DNA from: Clostridiales bacterium
GTDB taxonomy: Bacteria > Bacillota > Clostridia > Peptostreptococcales > Anaerovoracaceae
Direction: 5' to 3'
NCBI GenBank assembly: GCA_015058155.1
Contig: SVCW01000005.1
Location: 1-64,000, forward strand
DNA length: 64,000 bases
Of this stretch, positions 7,670-17,204 are shown piece by piece. The translations under genes were made by a program, and so were the position numbers. The first letter of the stretch is position 1. Each line of letters starts with the position of its first letter. The notes beneath the pieces were generated by a model that made no database searches, had not been told where the DNA came from, and saw nothing but the letters and a program-made list of their open reading frames with translations.

Positions 7670-10141
7670 CTACTTTACAACAATGTTGATGAGCTTTCCA
7701 GGAACGCTGATAACCTTAACGATTGTCTTACCTTCAAGGTGAGCCTTCACGCTGTCATTTGATAAAACAACATCTTCAAAAGCAGCCTTATCTAAACCTG
7801 TTGATACGTTAAGTTTTTCCTTAATCTTACCGTTAAGCTGAACAACGATTTCAACTTCATCCTTTACAAGTGCTGACTCGTCAAATGCAGGCCATGCTTC
7901 GTTATGAATTGAATAATCGTATCCGATGTGCTGCCACATTTCTTCGCAGATGTGTGGTGCAAAAGGTGCAAGTACGATAACGAGCTTCTTCATTGCATCT
8001 GCAAGAAGTCCTACATTGATTTCATCATTTTCCTTGTATCTGTACATTTCATTAACAAGTTCCATGATTGATGAAATTGCAGTATTGAACATGAAACGTC
8101 CACCGGCATCTTCTGTAACCTTCTTTACAGTTGTATTAACTGCAAATGCAAGATCCTTATCAGCCTTTGTGCTACAAGTGAATTCTGCAGGAGCGTTCTT
8201 GCACTTTTCTGCAAGTTCATAAACGAGTCTGTAAACTCTTCCGAGGAATCTGTATGATCCTTCTACTCCGGCATCTGACCAGTCAAGTTCCTTATCTGGT
8301 GGTGCTGCGAAGAGGATGAAGAGTCTTGCAGTATCTGCACCGTACTTTCCGATGATTTCTTCAGGTGAAACAACGTTTCCGATTGATTTACTCATCTTCT
8401 TACCATCTTTGATAACCATACCCTGAGTGAGGAGGTTTTCAAATGGTTCTTCGTTTGTAACAAGACCAAGATCATAAAGTGCCATCTGGAAGAATCTTGC
8501 GTACATGAGGTGAAGAATTGCATGTTCAACACCACCGATATACTGGTCAACATTCATCCAGTACTTAGCCTTGTCATAATCCCAGGCCTTTTCATCATTC
8601 TTAGCATCACAGTAACGGAGGAAATACCATGATGAATCGAGGAATGTATCCATTGTATCAAGCTCTCTCTTTGCAGGAGCGCCGCATACAGGACATACAG
8701 TATCTCCGAAAGTCTTGCTTGTAGCAAGTGGTGATTCACCCTTACCTGTGAATTCTACGTCTGTAGGAAGAAGTACAGGAAGGTTCTCTTCCTTTTCAGG
8801 TACCCAACCGCAGTGTTCGCAGTAAATCATAGGGATTGGAGTTCCCCAGTATCTCTGTCTTGAGATGAGCCAGTCTCTGAGCTTATAGTTGATTGCCTTT
8901 GTACCGATACCCTTTTCTTCAAGGTATTCGATAATCTTTTCAATTGCTTCCTTGTTGTTCATGCCATCGAACATAGTTGAATTGATCATCTTTCCTTCTG
9001 CAACAAATGCTGCTTCAAGATTGTTTATGTCGATTGATGGGTCTTCAGGCTGAACTACAGGGATAATTTCGAGATCAAACTTCTTTGCGAAGTCAAAGTC
9101 TCTTTCATCATGAGCAGGTACGGCCATGATAGCACCAGTACCATAGTCCATAAGTACATAGTCTGAAATGTAAATAGGTACTTCCTTACCATTTACAGGA
9201 TTGATACAGTATCTACCGATAAATACACCAGTCTTTTCGTTAGTTGTTGATGTTCTTTCGATATCTGTCATCTTTTCAACCTTATCCTGATATTCTCTTA
9301 CTGCTGCTTCGAATTCAGTTCCAGTAACGAGCTTATCAATGAATGGATGTTCAGGTGACATTACCATATATGTTACTCCGTAAAGAGTATCAGGTCTTGT
9401 AGTAAAGATTCTGAGCTTTTCATCGAAGTCCTTGATTTCAAAATCTACTTCAGCACCAGTTGATCTGCCGATCCAGTTCTTCTGCATTGTCTTAACCTTC
9501 TGAGGCCATCCTTCGAGGATTTCGAGGTTATCAAGAAGTCTGTCAGCATAATCAGTAATCTTGAGGTACCACTGTGAAAGGCTCTTCTTACCTACCACGC
9601 TCTTACAACGTTCACAGCAACCGTCAACAACCTGTTCATTTGCAAGTACAGTCTGGCAGCTTGGACACCAGTTTACAGGGTTTTCCTTCTTATATGCGAG
9701 ACCCTTCTTGTAGAACTGAATGAAAATCCACTGCATCCACTTATAATATTCAGGAGTACAAGTTTCAACTTCTCTGTCCCAGTCATATGAAAGACCCATG
9801 CGCTTGAGCTGATCAGTCATTTCTGCAATATTAGGGAATGTCCAGTCTGCAGGTGCTACACCATGCTTGATAGCAGCGTTTTCTGCAGGAAGACCAAAGC
9901 TGTCATATCCCATTGGATGAAGTACATTGAAGCCGCTCATGTGCTTGAATCTTGCAACTACGTCACCGATTGAATAGTTTCTTACATGTCCCATATGAAG
10001 CTTTCCTGATGGATAAGGGAACATTTCAAGTACATAGTACTTTTCCTTGCTTTCGTCTTCAGTTACTTTGAAAGTTTCATTTTCTTCCCAGTATTTTTGC
10101 CATTTACTTTCTATTTCGTAAAAATCGTACTTTTCCTTCAT
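7670..10141 (-). CDS. leuS: leucyl-tRNA synthetase
   Basis: 823 residues, bacterial type. The class I signature is HMGH (49-52) and the KMSKS loop is at 582-586. A zinc-binding insert carries 'CPSCQTVL' and 'CCERC'. The CP1 editing domain is present ('[13 protein letters not shown]', '[12 protein letters not shown]'), as is a second Cys pair near 'CEHCG' and 'CPVCG'. The start codon shares one base with the rsfS stop (TAATG), so the genes are translationally coupled. Two tRNA-Leu genes lie 10 kb away. Confidence 0.98.
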   Translation of the reverse strand: MKEKYDFYEIESKWQKYWEENETFKVTEDESKEKYYVLEMFPYPSGKLHMGHVRNYSIGDVVARFKHMSGFNVLHPMGYDSFGLPAENAAIKHGVAPADWTFPNIAEMTDQLKRMGLSYDWDREVETCTPEYYKWMQWIFIQFYKKGLAYKKENPVNWCPSCQTVLANEQVVDGCCERCKSVVGKKSLSQWYLKITDYADRLLDNLEILEGWPQKVKTMQKNWIGRSTGAEVDFEIKDFDEKLRIFTTRPDTLYGVTYMVMSPEHPFIDKLVTGTEFEAAVREYQDKVEKMTDIERTSTTNEKTGVFIGRYCINPVNGKEVPIYISDYVLMDYGTGAIMAVPAHDERDFDFAKKFDLEIIPVVQPEDPSIDINNLEAAFVAEGKMINSTMFDGMNNKEAIEKIIEYLEEKGIGTKAINYKLRDWLISRQRYWGTPIPMIYCEHCGWVPEKEENLPVLLPTDVEFTGKGESPLATSKTFGDTVCPVCGAPAKRELDTMDTFLDSSWYFLRYCDAKNDEKAWDYDKAKYWMNVDQYIGGVEHAILHLMYARFFQMALYDLGLVTNEEPFENLLTQGMVIKDGKKMSKSIGNVVSPEEIIGKYGADTARLFILFAAPPDKELDWSDAGVEGSYRFLGRVYRLVYELAEKCKNAPAEFTCSTKADKDLAFAVNTTVKKVTEDAGGRFMFNTAISSIMELVNEMYRYKENDEINVGLLADAMKKLVIVLAPFAPHICEEMWQHIGYDYSIHNEAWPAFDESALVKDEVEIVVQLNGKIKEKLNVSTGLDKAAFEDVVLSNDSVKAHLEGKTIVKVISVPGKLINIVVK

Positions 10142-10497
10142 TACTTTGTACCTTCCTCATAGTGAATAAATTTACAGTCTCCCCAAACCCTTTCGATATT
10201 GTAGCGTTCACGCATTTCATCAGTCAGAATGTTTACGATAACGTCACCGAAGTCCATAAGAATCCAGCCTGAATTCTGCTTTCCTTCAATACTCTTCGCA
10301 AGAATACCTTCCTTTGCGAATCTGTCATCGACTTCATCGGCTAGTGTACCGATCTGTCTTTCAGAACCACCTGATGCCAGAACAAAGAAATCTGCAAAAG
10401 ATGCTTTTTCAGCGATATCAATAATTATGATATCCTTTGCTTTCTTGTTATCAAGCACTTCGGCTGCCAGAAGAGCAATGTCCTTTGTGTTTGTCAT
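10141..10497 (-). CDS. rsfS: ribosome silencing factor RsfS
   Basis: 118 residues, typical length for the RsfS/Iojap family, with '[21 protein letters not shown]' near residue 36 and '[16 protein letters not shown]' near residue 76 as hallmark segments. RsfS binds ribosomal protein L14 and blocks subunit joining under starvation. It follows yqeK by two bases and overlaps leuS by one, in the common nadD-yqeK-rsfS order. Sharing the run with the (p)ppGpp enzyme Rel fits a starvation role. Confidence 0.95.
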   Translation of the reverse strand: MTNTKDIALLAAEVLDNKKAKDIIIIDIAEKASFADFFVLASGGSERQIGTLADEVDDRFAKEGILAKSIEGKQNSGWILMDFGDVIVNILTDEMRERYNIERVWGDCKFIHYEEGTK

Positions 10498-10499
10498 AT

Positions 10500-11060
10500 T
10501 TATATATCCTTTCCAAGCAAGAAATCTCTTGCTTCAATTGTTTCCCTGTCAAGATAGAATCCTCTCTGTTCTATGTAGTCAATAGTATTCTGCATTGACT
10601 TGAGAAGCGCTTTGTCAAGATCTTCAAAAGCAAGCTTTCTTACTTCGTCTACTCCCGGATACTCACGATTTGGTTCTATCGTATCAGCAAGGTAAATAAT
10701 TTTTTCAAGCAATGACATATCCGCTCTTCCCGTTGTATGGAATGATACTGCATTAATTATGTCCTCATCAGTGATATTATACTCACGCTGAATCATAATA
10801 GCTGCTATTTTCCCATGTGCAAGATTCGGATTGTCCATGTACCTTTCAGGTAAACCAAGTTCTCTTACGTACATGTTGAGAACCTTGTCTTTCATGCCTC
10901 TGTACATATCGTGACAAAGGGCGGCGAGCTCAGTTTTTTCAATATCTTCGCCGTAATGTGCTGCAAGTTTTATTGCTGTGTCACGTACCGCATAAGTATG
11001 TATTCTTCTTTTTTCCGAAAGGTTCTTTTCTATATAGCTAATTATAGAGTCCTTTTTCAA
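10500..11060 (-). CDS. yqeK: HD-domain Ap4A hydrolase YqeK
   Basis: 186 residues. HD-superfamily metal ligands are visible as H21 (RIHTYAV) and H50-D51 (LCHDMYRG), with a later 'IIYLADTIEPNREYPGV' segment. YqeK enzymes cut diadenosine tetraphosphate to two ADP. I place the start at TTG (11060), with AAAGGA nine bases upstream inside the end of nadD, giving a 23-bp overlap. No ATG gives a plausible full-length product. Confidence 0.9.
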   Translation of the reverse strand: MKKDSIISYIEKNLSEKRRIHTYAVRDTAIKLAAHYGEDIEKTELAALCHDMYRGMKDKVLNMYVRELGLPERYMDNPNLAHGKIAAIMIQREYNITDEDIINAVSFHTTGRADMSLLEKIIYLADTIEPNREYPGVDEVRKLAFEDLDKALLKSMQNTIDYIEQRGFYLDRETIEARDFLLGKDI

Positions 11061-11661
11061 TAATGTATTCCTTTACTTTCTCAGGTATCATATTTATACA
11101 ACCGTCACAGGAAATTACACTTTGTTCTGCAAGAATCTCGTCACGTATTTCTGTTGAAGAAATATTCACGCATGGATTATCTACATGTATTATTCTTGCG
11201 CCATATTCATTTTTCAGGAATTCCTCCTGTGCGGCAACTTCGTCTTCTTTGTACCCTGGTCGCACGCCTACGATAATAATAAACTTCTTTAATATTTCTT
11301 CGGCTCTTGTCCATGTATGTATCTGCAGAAATGAATCAGCACCCTGAATAAGTGCAATTTCGGTGTCCTGACCATAGAATTCCTGCATTGCGTTTAACGT
11401 ATTAACCGTATATGATATTTCGCCGGCTCTGTCAAGCTCATAGCTTGAGGCTTCAAGATTGTCCTCACCTTCTATGGCTAATTTCACCATATTAAGTCTG
11501 TCTGTTCCGTCTGCCATCTTCCTATCAAGTTTAAAAGGCTGTTTTGCTGCCGGAATAAAAACCACTCTGTCAGCACATCCGCTCTCTATTACTTCTTTAG
11601 CAAGCTTCACATGACCAAGATGTACAGGGTCGAACGAGCCGCCGAAAATTCCGATTCTCAT
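11038..11661 (-). CDS. nadD: nicotinate-nucleotide adenylyltransferase
   Basis: 207 residues from the ATG at 11661. The nucleotide-binding motif 'GGSFDPVHLGH' is at the very N-terminus, and the ISSTEIRD motif is near the C-terminus. The enzyme adenylates nicotinate mononucleotide to deamido-NAD. An in-frame ATG 42 bases upstream lies inside aspS and is rejected, because the chosen start has GAAGGAC upstream and begins directly at the fold. The start lies one base past the aspS stop codon, and the 3' end overlaps yqeK. Confidence 0.93.
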   Translation of the reverse strand: MRIGIFGGSFDPVHLGHVKLAKEVIESGCADRVVFIPAAKQPFKLDRKMADGTDRLNMVKLAIEGEDNLEASSYELDRAGEISYTVNTLNAMQEFYGQDTEIALIQGADSFLQIHTWTRAEEILKKFIIIVGVRPGYKEDEVAAQEEFLKNEYGARIIHVDNPCVNISSTEIRDEILAEQSVISCDGCINMIPEKVKEYIIEKGLYN

Positions 11662-11662
11662 A

Positions 11663-13432
11663 TTAGTTCTGTCCTTCTGTTGTTGTAATGAAAAGTTCTT
11701 CAAGCTGTTCCGGTGTTACAGGCGCAGGTGCTTCACAAAGCATACACTGAGCACCAGCATTCTTAGGGAATGCCATTACTTCTCTGATTGACTGTTCTCC
11801 TGCAAGAAGCATTACGAGTCTGTCAAGACCAAATGCAAGACCGCCGTGTGGAGGTACACCATACTTGAAAGCTTCGATAAGGAAACCAAACTTTTCGTTG
11901 ATTTCTTCCTCTGTAAGTCCAAGGATTTCAAACATCTTAGCCTGGAGCTTTCTGTCGTGAATTCTGATTGAACCGCCACCGAGTTCCACACCGTTAAGTA
12001 CGATATCGTATGCCTGTGCCTTTACGCTGCCTGGATCTGATTCGAGCTTGTCGATATCTTCAGGTCTAGGTGATGTGAATGGATGATGCATTGCGTTGTA
12101 TTCGCCAGTTTCATCATCATATTCGAAAAGTGGGAAGTTAACAACCCAGAGAAGATTGTACTTGCTGTCATCGAGAAGTCCGAGTTTCTTTGCAATATCT
12201 CTTCTTAAGAATCCGAGAGCATCAAATACTACCTTTGGCTTATCTGCAACGATAAGGCAGAGGTCGCCTTCCTTTGCATTCATTGTATCGCAGATTTCCT
12301 TGAGCTGTTCCTGGCTGAAGAACTTGTTTACTGATGATGTGATTTCGTCAGCATTGTTTCTGATCCATACAAGACCCTTTGCACCGTAATGCTTGAGTGA
12401 ATCCTGCATCTTGTCGATGTCTTTTCTTGAGAAATGAGCGCTTCCGCCGTCGATACAGATACCTCTTACGTCTCCGCCTGCTGCGAGTGCATTAGTGAAT
12501 ACTCCGAATTCGCAATCCTTTACTACGTCATTGAGCTTTACAAGTTCAAAACCGAATCTTGTGTCAGGCTTGTCTGAACCGTATCTTTCCATTGCTTCAT
12601 CGTATTCCATACGAAGAATAGGAGTTTCAATATCAACATTCATTACTTCCTTGAAGAGTCTCTTTAAATAACCTTCCTGAATTTCAATTACTGCATCTAC
12701 ATCCACGAATGACATTTCAAGGTCAATCTGAGTGAATTCAGGCTGTCTGTCAGCTCTGAGGTCTTCGTCTCTGAAACACTTTGCAATCTGCATATATCTG
12801 TCAGTTCCGCCTACCATGAGGAGCTGCTTGAACATCTGTGGTGACTGTGGAAGTGCATAGAATGAACCAGGATGTACTCTTGAAGGCACGATATAGTCTC
12901 TGGCTCCTTCAGGAGTTGACTTGATTAAGATTGGAGTTTCAACTTCTGTGAAGCCGTTTTCATCATAATAGTCACGAGTAACCTTTACGATTCTGTGTCT
13001 GAATGTAAGGTTATTCTGCATCTTCTGCTTTCTTAAGTCAAGGTAACGATACTTGAGTCTTAAGTTTTCATCTACATTATCGTCATCCTTGATGTAAATA
13101 GGAGGTGTATCAGCTTCTGAATAAATTTCAAGTTCGTTTACGAAAACTTCGATATCACCTGTTGGAAGATCAGGATTCTTTGACTGTCTTTCCTTTACAA
13201 CACCTTTGATACCAACAACATATTCACTTCTTAATGAATCAGCCTTTTCTCTGAGTTCATCAGTGATTGTATCATCAAAAACAATCTGCACGATTCCTGT
13301 CTTATCTCTTAAATCTGCAAAGATAAGTCCGCCGAGATTTCTTCTCTTGGCAATCCAGCCATTTAAAACAACATTACTGTCAATGTCGGCAGCTCTCAGG
13401 TTACCGCACATATGAGTTCTTTTTAAAATCAT
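11663..13432 (-). CDS. aspS: aspartyl-tRNA synthetase
   Basis: 589 residues, bacterial-type AspRS. An N-terminal OB anticodon-binding domain (about 1-110) is followed by class II motif 2 ('CFRDEDLRADRQPEFTQID'), the bacterial GAD insertion (about 290-420) and motif 3 ('GLAFGLDRLVMLLAG'). Whether it is discriminating or also charges tRNA-Asn cannot be settled here because gatCAB is not in the window. It starts two bases after the hisS stop, and nadD follows just as tightly. Confidence 0.97.
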   Translation of the reverse strand: MILKRTHMCGNLRAADIDSNVVLNGWIAKRRNLGGLIFADLRDKTGIVQIVFDDTITDELREKADSLRSEYVVGIKGVVKERQSKNPDLPTGDIEVFVNELEIYSEADTPPIYIKDDDNVDENLRLKYRYLDLRKQKMQNNLTFRHRIVKVTRDYYDENGFTEVETPILIKSTPEGARDYIVPSRVHPGSFYALPQSPQMFKQLLMVGGTDRYMQIAKCFRDEDLRADRQPEFTQIDLEMSFVDVDAVIEIQEGYLKRLFKEVMNVDIETPILRMEYDEAMERYGSDKPDTRFGFELVKLNDVVKDCEFGVFTNALAAGGDVRGICIDGGSAHFSRKDIDKMQDSLKHYGAKGLVWIRNNADEITSSVNKFFSQEQLKEICDTMNAKEGDLCLIVADKPKVVFDALGFLRRDIAKKLGLLDDSKYNLLWVVNFPLFEYDDETGEYNAMHHPFTSPRPEDIDKLESDPGSVKAQAYDIVLNGVELGGGSIRIHDRKLQAKMFEILGLTEEEINEKFGFLIEAFKYGVPPHGGLAFGLDRLVMLLAGEQSIREVMAFPKNAGAQCMLCEAPAPVTPEQLEELFITTTEGQN

Positions 13433-13434
13433 AT

Positions 13435-14700
13435 CTATTTACCTGCCTTTTCAATAAGTACGTTCTTAATTTCATGAATTGAAACACTTTCCTGCGACGA
13501 ATTCTTCATATCCTTTAAGAGGAGATATTCCTCATCAAGTTCGTTGTCTCCGACTACTACTGTATACTTTGCACCGAGTCTGTCAGCATACTTAAGCTGG
13601 CCCTTTAAGTTTCTTGCGAGTACGTCCATCTCTGTCTTAACGCCTGCAAGTCTTAATTCTCTCATAAGCTTCATTCCGTAGTTCTTTCCTCTGTCACCCA
13701 TAAATGCGATAAATGCATCAATGCTCTCAGGTTCAGGAATTACGATTCCGTTAGCTTCCATTACAAGAAGAAGTCTTTCGATACCAAGACCGAAACCTAC
13801 ACCAGGAATATCAGGTCCTCCGATTTCACTGATGAGGTTGTCATAACGACCACCACCACAAACAGTTCCCTGAGCTCCGATATTGTTTGAAACGAATTCA
13901 AATGCTGTCTTTGTGTAATAATCAAGTCCTCTTACGATTCCCGGATCTACTGTGAAAGGAATTCCCATAGCTGTGAGATTGTTCTTTAATTCTTCAAAAG
14001 CATTCTGACAGTCATCGCAGAGATAATCGAGCATCATAGGAGCTCCCTGTACGAGTTCCTGACATACAGGTGACTTACAGTCAAGAATTCTGAGTGGATT
14101 TCTGTCATATCTACCCTTACATGTATCGCAGAGCTGATCATACTTAGGAGCAAGGAAATCCTTTAAAGCTTCTCTATGCTTTTTTCTGCATTCAGGACAT
14201 CCGATTGAATTGATTCTGAGTTCAACGTCTCTAATTCCAAGATCATTTAAGAAATCGTAAGCGAGTGAGATGATTTCAGCATCAGCCATCATATTTCCTG
14301 TTCCGAATGTTTCAATACCAAGCTGGTGGAATTCTCTGAGTCTTCCTGACTGTGGCTTTTCATATCTGAAACATGGAATGATGTAATACATCTTTGTAGG
14401 CTGAACATCAGCATAAACTTTGTGTTCAACAAAAGCTCTTACTACTGAAGCAGTGCCTTCCGGCTTGAGTGTGATACTTCTGTTTGCATAATCATTAAAT
14501 GTGTACATCTGCTTTTCAACGATATCAGTAGTATCACCTACTCCTCTTGTGAAAAGTTCAGTATGTTCAAACATAGGAGTTCTTACTTCTTTGAAACCAT
14601 GTTTGTCACACATTTCCCTGAACTTCTTTTCAACAAACTGCCATTTGTATATTTCCTTAGGCATTACATCTTTTGTGCCTTTAGGTGCATTTGTAATCAT
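13435..14700 (-). CDS. hisS: histidyl-tRNA synthetase
   Basis: 421 residues, class II. Motif 1 region 'RTPMFEHTELFTRGVGD', motif 2 'FRYEKPQSGRLREFHQ', the HisA signature 'GIVRGLDYYTKTAFEF', motif 3 'GFGLGIERLLLVME', then a C-terminal anticodon-binding domain. A Cys-rich stretch ('CPECRKKH', 'CDTCKGRYD', 'CDDC') in the middle is usual in clostridial HisRS. AGGAAAG precedes the ATG. There is no room for a T-box leader in the 14-base gap before it. Confidence 0.97.
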   Translation of the reverse strand: MITNAPKGTKDVMPKEIYKWQFVEKKFREMCDKHGFKEVRTPMFEHTELFTRGVGDTTDIVEKQMYTFNDYANRSITLKPEGTASVVRAFVEHKVYADVQPTKMYYIIPCFRYEKPQSGRLREFHQLGIETFGTGNMMADAEIISLAYDFLNDLGIRDVELRINSIGCPECRKKHREALKDFLAPKYDQLCDTCKGRYDRNPLRILDCKSPVCQELVQGAPMMLDYLCDDCQNAFEELKNNLTAMGIPFTVDPGIVRGLDYYTKTAFEFVSNNIGAQGTVCGGGRYDNLISEIGGPDIPGVGFGLGIERLLLVMEANGIVIPEPESIDAFIAFMGDRGKNYGMKLMRELRLAGVKTEMDVLARNLKGQLKYADRLGAKYTVVVGDNELDEEYLLLKDMKNSSQESVSIHEIKNVLIEKAGK

Positions 14701-14714
14701 TTTAAACTTTCCTC

Positions 14715-16091
14715 CTAAAATAAGTTGTCTTCTTTTCTCTGTATCATTTCATCTAGTCGTTCGATGTAAATCTGATAATTTGTAACGTTAGGCACTCTTT
14801 CCAGCCTGTTTTCTTCTGGATAATATCTCTTTGAAATACCGCCTGCTCCAAGAGCAACTATTGTCTGCTCTTCTTCCATGATTCTTATATTGTACGGACT
14901 TAAAAGATCATCTTTACAGTAACCTGTGTTTTCAAGACCTCCGGCCATATTCTTCTGTCTGTATAAGTAATATGGTCTGTATCCGTGTTCTTTCAGAATC
15001 TTTCTTCCGACTGCAAGCTGCTTGCGAACAACTTCTGCCTGCTTGAAATGGAAGTATTTATCTTCTTCGATGAGTCGTGATGCTTTCTTTACGGATAATG
15101 TATGTACAGTAATATTATTTGCACCAAGTTCAATCATCTTGAGAAGTGAAGCTGCAAAATCATTTTCGTCTTCACCCTGGAGACCTGCAATAAGGTCAGC
15201 ATTTATACATGGGATTCCGACTTCGTGCGCTTCTTCAAAAGACTTTATAATATCTTCCGATTTATGTGAACGTCCGATAATCTCGAGCGTTTCATTCTTC
15301 ATAGTCTGTGGGTTAATGCTTATACGATCTCCACCATTGTTTCTGATAACCTCAAGTTTATCTTTATCAATAGTGTCAGGTCTTCCCGCTTCTACCGTAA
15401 ACTCTCTTATCTTTGAAACATCAAAAGCTTCGTTTACATGCTTCATAAGACCGTCCAGCTGCTCTGCATTAAGTGTTGTCGGTGTGCCGCCACCGATATA
15501 TATTGATTCAGGGTATATACCCTTTTCATTCATCATGGCTGATACGGCATCGATTTCCTTATGCAATGCCACAAGATATCTTTCGATCTCTGCCGGAACC
15601 GCTTTGTTCGAGGCAAAAGCGCAGTATAAGCATCTTGTCGGACAGAACGGAATTCCTATATACATTCCTATTCCATCCTTTGGAGGCTTACTTAAAATCT
15701 CCTGCTGGTAATTATAAATATCGATTATAAGATCAGCTTTTTCTTCTGAAAGCAGATAATAACCGGTAAGCTTTTCTTTTGCTGCTTCATTGCTTCCGAG
15801 CTTTCTTATTAGCTCACCTGCCAGTTTAACAGGACGGACACCTGTCAGAATTCCCCATTCATGCTTGATTCCTGTAATTTCTGATAGTGAATTGTAAAGC
15901 ATTATTTTAAGGTCGTTCTTTTCTTTTCCTGTAAGCTCAATGATATGTTCATATTCGCTGTCCGGCAGTTCTTCAGGGCGTTTTTCCATTTCATCATAGA
16001 AAATTGTAAAATTATCAGGATGAAGGAAAATCTTTACTAATTCATCAAAACCATATTTATTTTTAATTCCGTGTAAAACAATTTTATACAA
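14715..16091 (-). CDS. hemZ: radical SAM coproporphyrinogen dehydrogenase-like protein HemZ
   Basis: 458 residues from the proposed TTG start at 16091. The radical SAM cluster motif CPTRCLYC is at about 150-157, followed by the glycine motif 'IYIGGGTPTTL' and the HemN-type 'RISINPQTM' segment. An N-terminal region of about 145 residues distinguishes HemZ from HemN and HemW. HemZ is assigned to oxygen-independent oxidation of coproporphyrinogen III, but no other haem gene is visible, so another substrate is possible. The TTG start has AGAGGGG eight bases upstream. An ATG at 16115 would give eight more residues and a 32-bp overlap with the MBL gene. Confidence 0.85.
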   Translation of the reverse strand: MYKIVLHGIKNKYGFDELVKIFLHPDNFTIFYDEMEKRPEELPDSEYEHIIELTGKEKNDLKIMLYNSLSEITGIKHEWGILTGVRPVKLAGELIRKLGSNEAAKEKLTGYYLLSEEKADLIIDIYNYQQEILSKPPKDGIGMYIGIPFCPTRCLYCAFASNKAVPAEIERYLVALHKEIDAVSAMMNEKGIYPESIYIGGGTPTTLNAEQLDGLMKHVNEAFDVSKIREFTVEAGRPDTIDKDKLEVIRNNGGDRISINPQTMKNETLEIIGRSHKSEDIIKSFEEAHEVGIPCINADLIAGLQGEDENDFAASLLKMIELGANNITVHTLSVKKASRLIEEDKYFHFKQAEVVRKQLAVGRKILKEHGYRPYYLYRQKNMAGGLENTGYCKDDLLSPYNIRIMEEEQTIVALGAGGISKRYYPEENRLERVPNVTNYQIYIERLDEMIQRKEDNLF

Positions 16092-16692
16092 ATGGATTTC
16101 CCCTCTTTTCTGCACCGATTGTAGTAGTACCCATATGTCCCGGATAAACTATAGTGTCATCATGAAGAACGTAAAGTTTATTCTGAATCGATTTCTTGAT
16201 GTCCGCAAATGAACCGCCCCAGAAATCAGTTCTTCCGATTGAATACTGGAAAAGTGTATCACCGCTGAAAAGATGATTTTCAACGAGGATGCACATTCCG
16301 CCCGGAGTGTGACCTGGAGTATGAAGAATCTTGAGTTCCTTATCACCTAATTTAAGAATATCTCCATCCTTAACCCAGATTTCTACTTCAAAATCAATAG
16401 GTCCGTAAGACATACTCTTTCTCGGGTCTTCAAGAAGTTCTCTTTCCTTTTCACATGCAACAATCTTTGCAGCCGGGAACAATCTCTTGTATTCAGCAAC
16501 ACCATCTGTATGATCGCTGTGTCCATGTGTAAGAATGATATATTCAAGCTCATAATTCTCGTTGTTTATGAGATCTACTGTCTTTTTGCTGTATCCACCC
16601 GGATCAACGATAAACGCTTTGTTTGTATTTTCTTCAGCAACAATATATGTGTTTGCCTGAAGCATTCCGCTCGGTATGCATGTAATTTTCAT
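16084..16692 (-). CDS. MBL-fold hydrolase, glyoxalase II/YqgX-like
   Basis: 202 residues, compact metallo-beta-lactamase fold. The Zn motif HGHSDH is at 56-61, with later ligands in 'HTPGHTPGG' and 'FSGDTLF', and a C-terminal 'VYPGHMGTTTIG'. Family members are often called hydroxyacylglutathione hydrolase-like, but they are short and lack the substrate domain of true GloB, so the substrate is unknown. TAAGGAG precedes the ATG. It lies between dtd and hemZ, an order common in clostridial rel clusters. Confidence 0.85.
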   Translation of the reverse strand: MKITCIPSGMLQANTYIVAEENTNKAFIVDPGGYSKKTVDLINNENYELEYIILTHGHSDHTDGVAEYKRLFPAAKIVACEKERELLEDPRKSMSYGPIDFEVEIWVKDGDILKLGDKELKILHTPGHTPGGMCILVENHLFSGDTLFQYSIGRTDFWGGSFADIKKSIQNKLYVLHDDTIVYPGHMGTTTIGAEKRGNPFV

Positions 16693-16736
16693 ACTCAGTC
16701 TCCTTAAATATCAACTTAACAAAATGTTAACTAAAT

Positions 16737-17189
16737 CTAAAACAGCTTCCTGCTGTCTAGAAGAATTGTCACAGGACCATCATTATTGATTCTTACAAGC
16801 ATTTCTGCCTGAAATACACCTTCTTCAACATGAAGATCAAATTCTTCTCTCCATTTTGCAATTACTTTCTGATAAAAGTCATTTGCAATATCAGGCTGAG
16901 CTGCTGTGAAGAAACTTGGTCTGTTACCCTTTCTTCCGTCACCAAGAAGTGTGAACTGTGAAATCGCAAGAATTTCACCATTAATGTCCTTGAGCGAAAC
17001 ATTCATAAGTCCTGCTTCATCTTCAAAAACTCTGAGGTTGGCAACTTTCTTGGCAATATAATCGATGTCCTTTTCAGTATCTCCATCTTCTACACCGATA
17101 AGTACAACGAAACCCTTATTTATTTTTCCTGTAATGTTACCTTCTACAGTTACATCTGCATCAGTAACTCTTTGTACTACTGCTCTCAT
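16737..17189 (-). CDS. dtd: D-aminoacyl-tRNA deacylase
   Basis: 150 residues, full length. The two active-site motifs are present: 'SQFTLLGD' near residue 77 and 'NNDGPVTILLDS' near the C-terminus (cross-subunit Gly-cis-Pro). Dtd hydrolyses D-amino acids, and glycine mischarged on tRNA-Ala, from tRNA. It follows rel by 15 bases, the usual rel-dtd arrangement. AAAGGAC precedes the ATG. Confidence 0.97.
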   Translation of the reverse strand: MRAVVQRVTDADVTVEGNITGKINKGFVVLIGVEDGDTEKDIDYIAKKVANLRVFEDEAGLMNVSLKDINGEILAISQFTLLGDGRKGNRPSFFTAAQPDIANDFYQKVIAKWREEFDLHVEEGVFQAEMLVRINNDGPVTILLDSRKLF

Positions 17190-17204
17190 TGTTAAAGTCC
17201 TTTA

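Noticed and set aside
15022..15711. 229-codon open frame on the plus strand opposite hemZ
   Set aside because: Ser/Ile-rich translation with no recognisable motif, fully antisense to a well-supported gene, and no ribosome binding site.
16716..16730. TTAACA-AAA-TGTTAA hairpin between dtd and the MBL gene as a terminator
   Set aside because: A six-pair A/T stem without a U-run; too weak to end transcription.
14701..16736. T-box leaders or attenuators before hisS, aspS, leuS or glyS
   Set aside because: All gaps are under about 45 bases, too short for a T-box.
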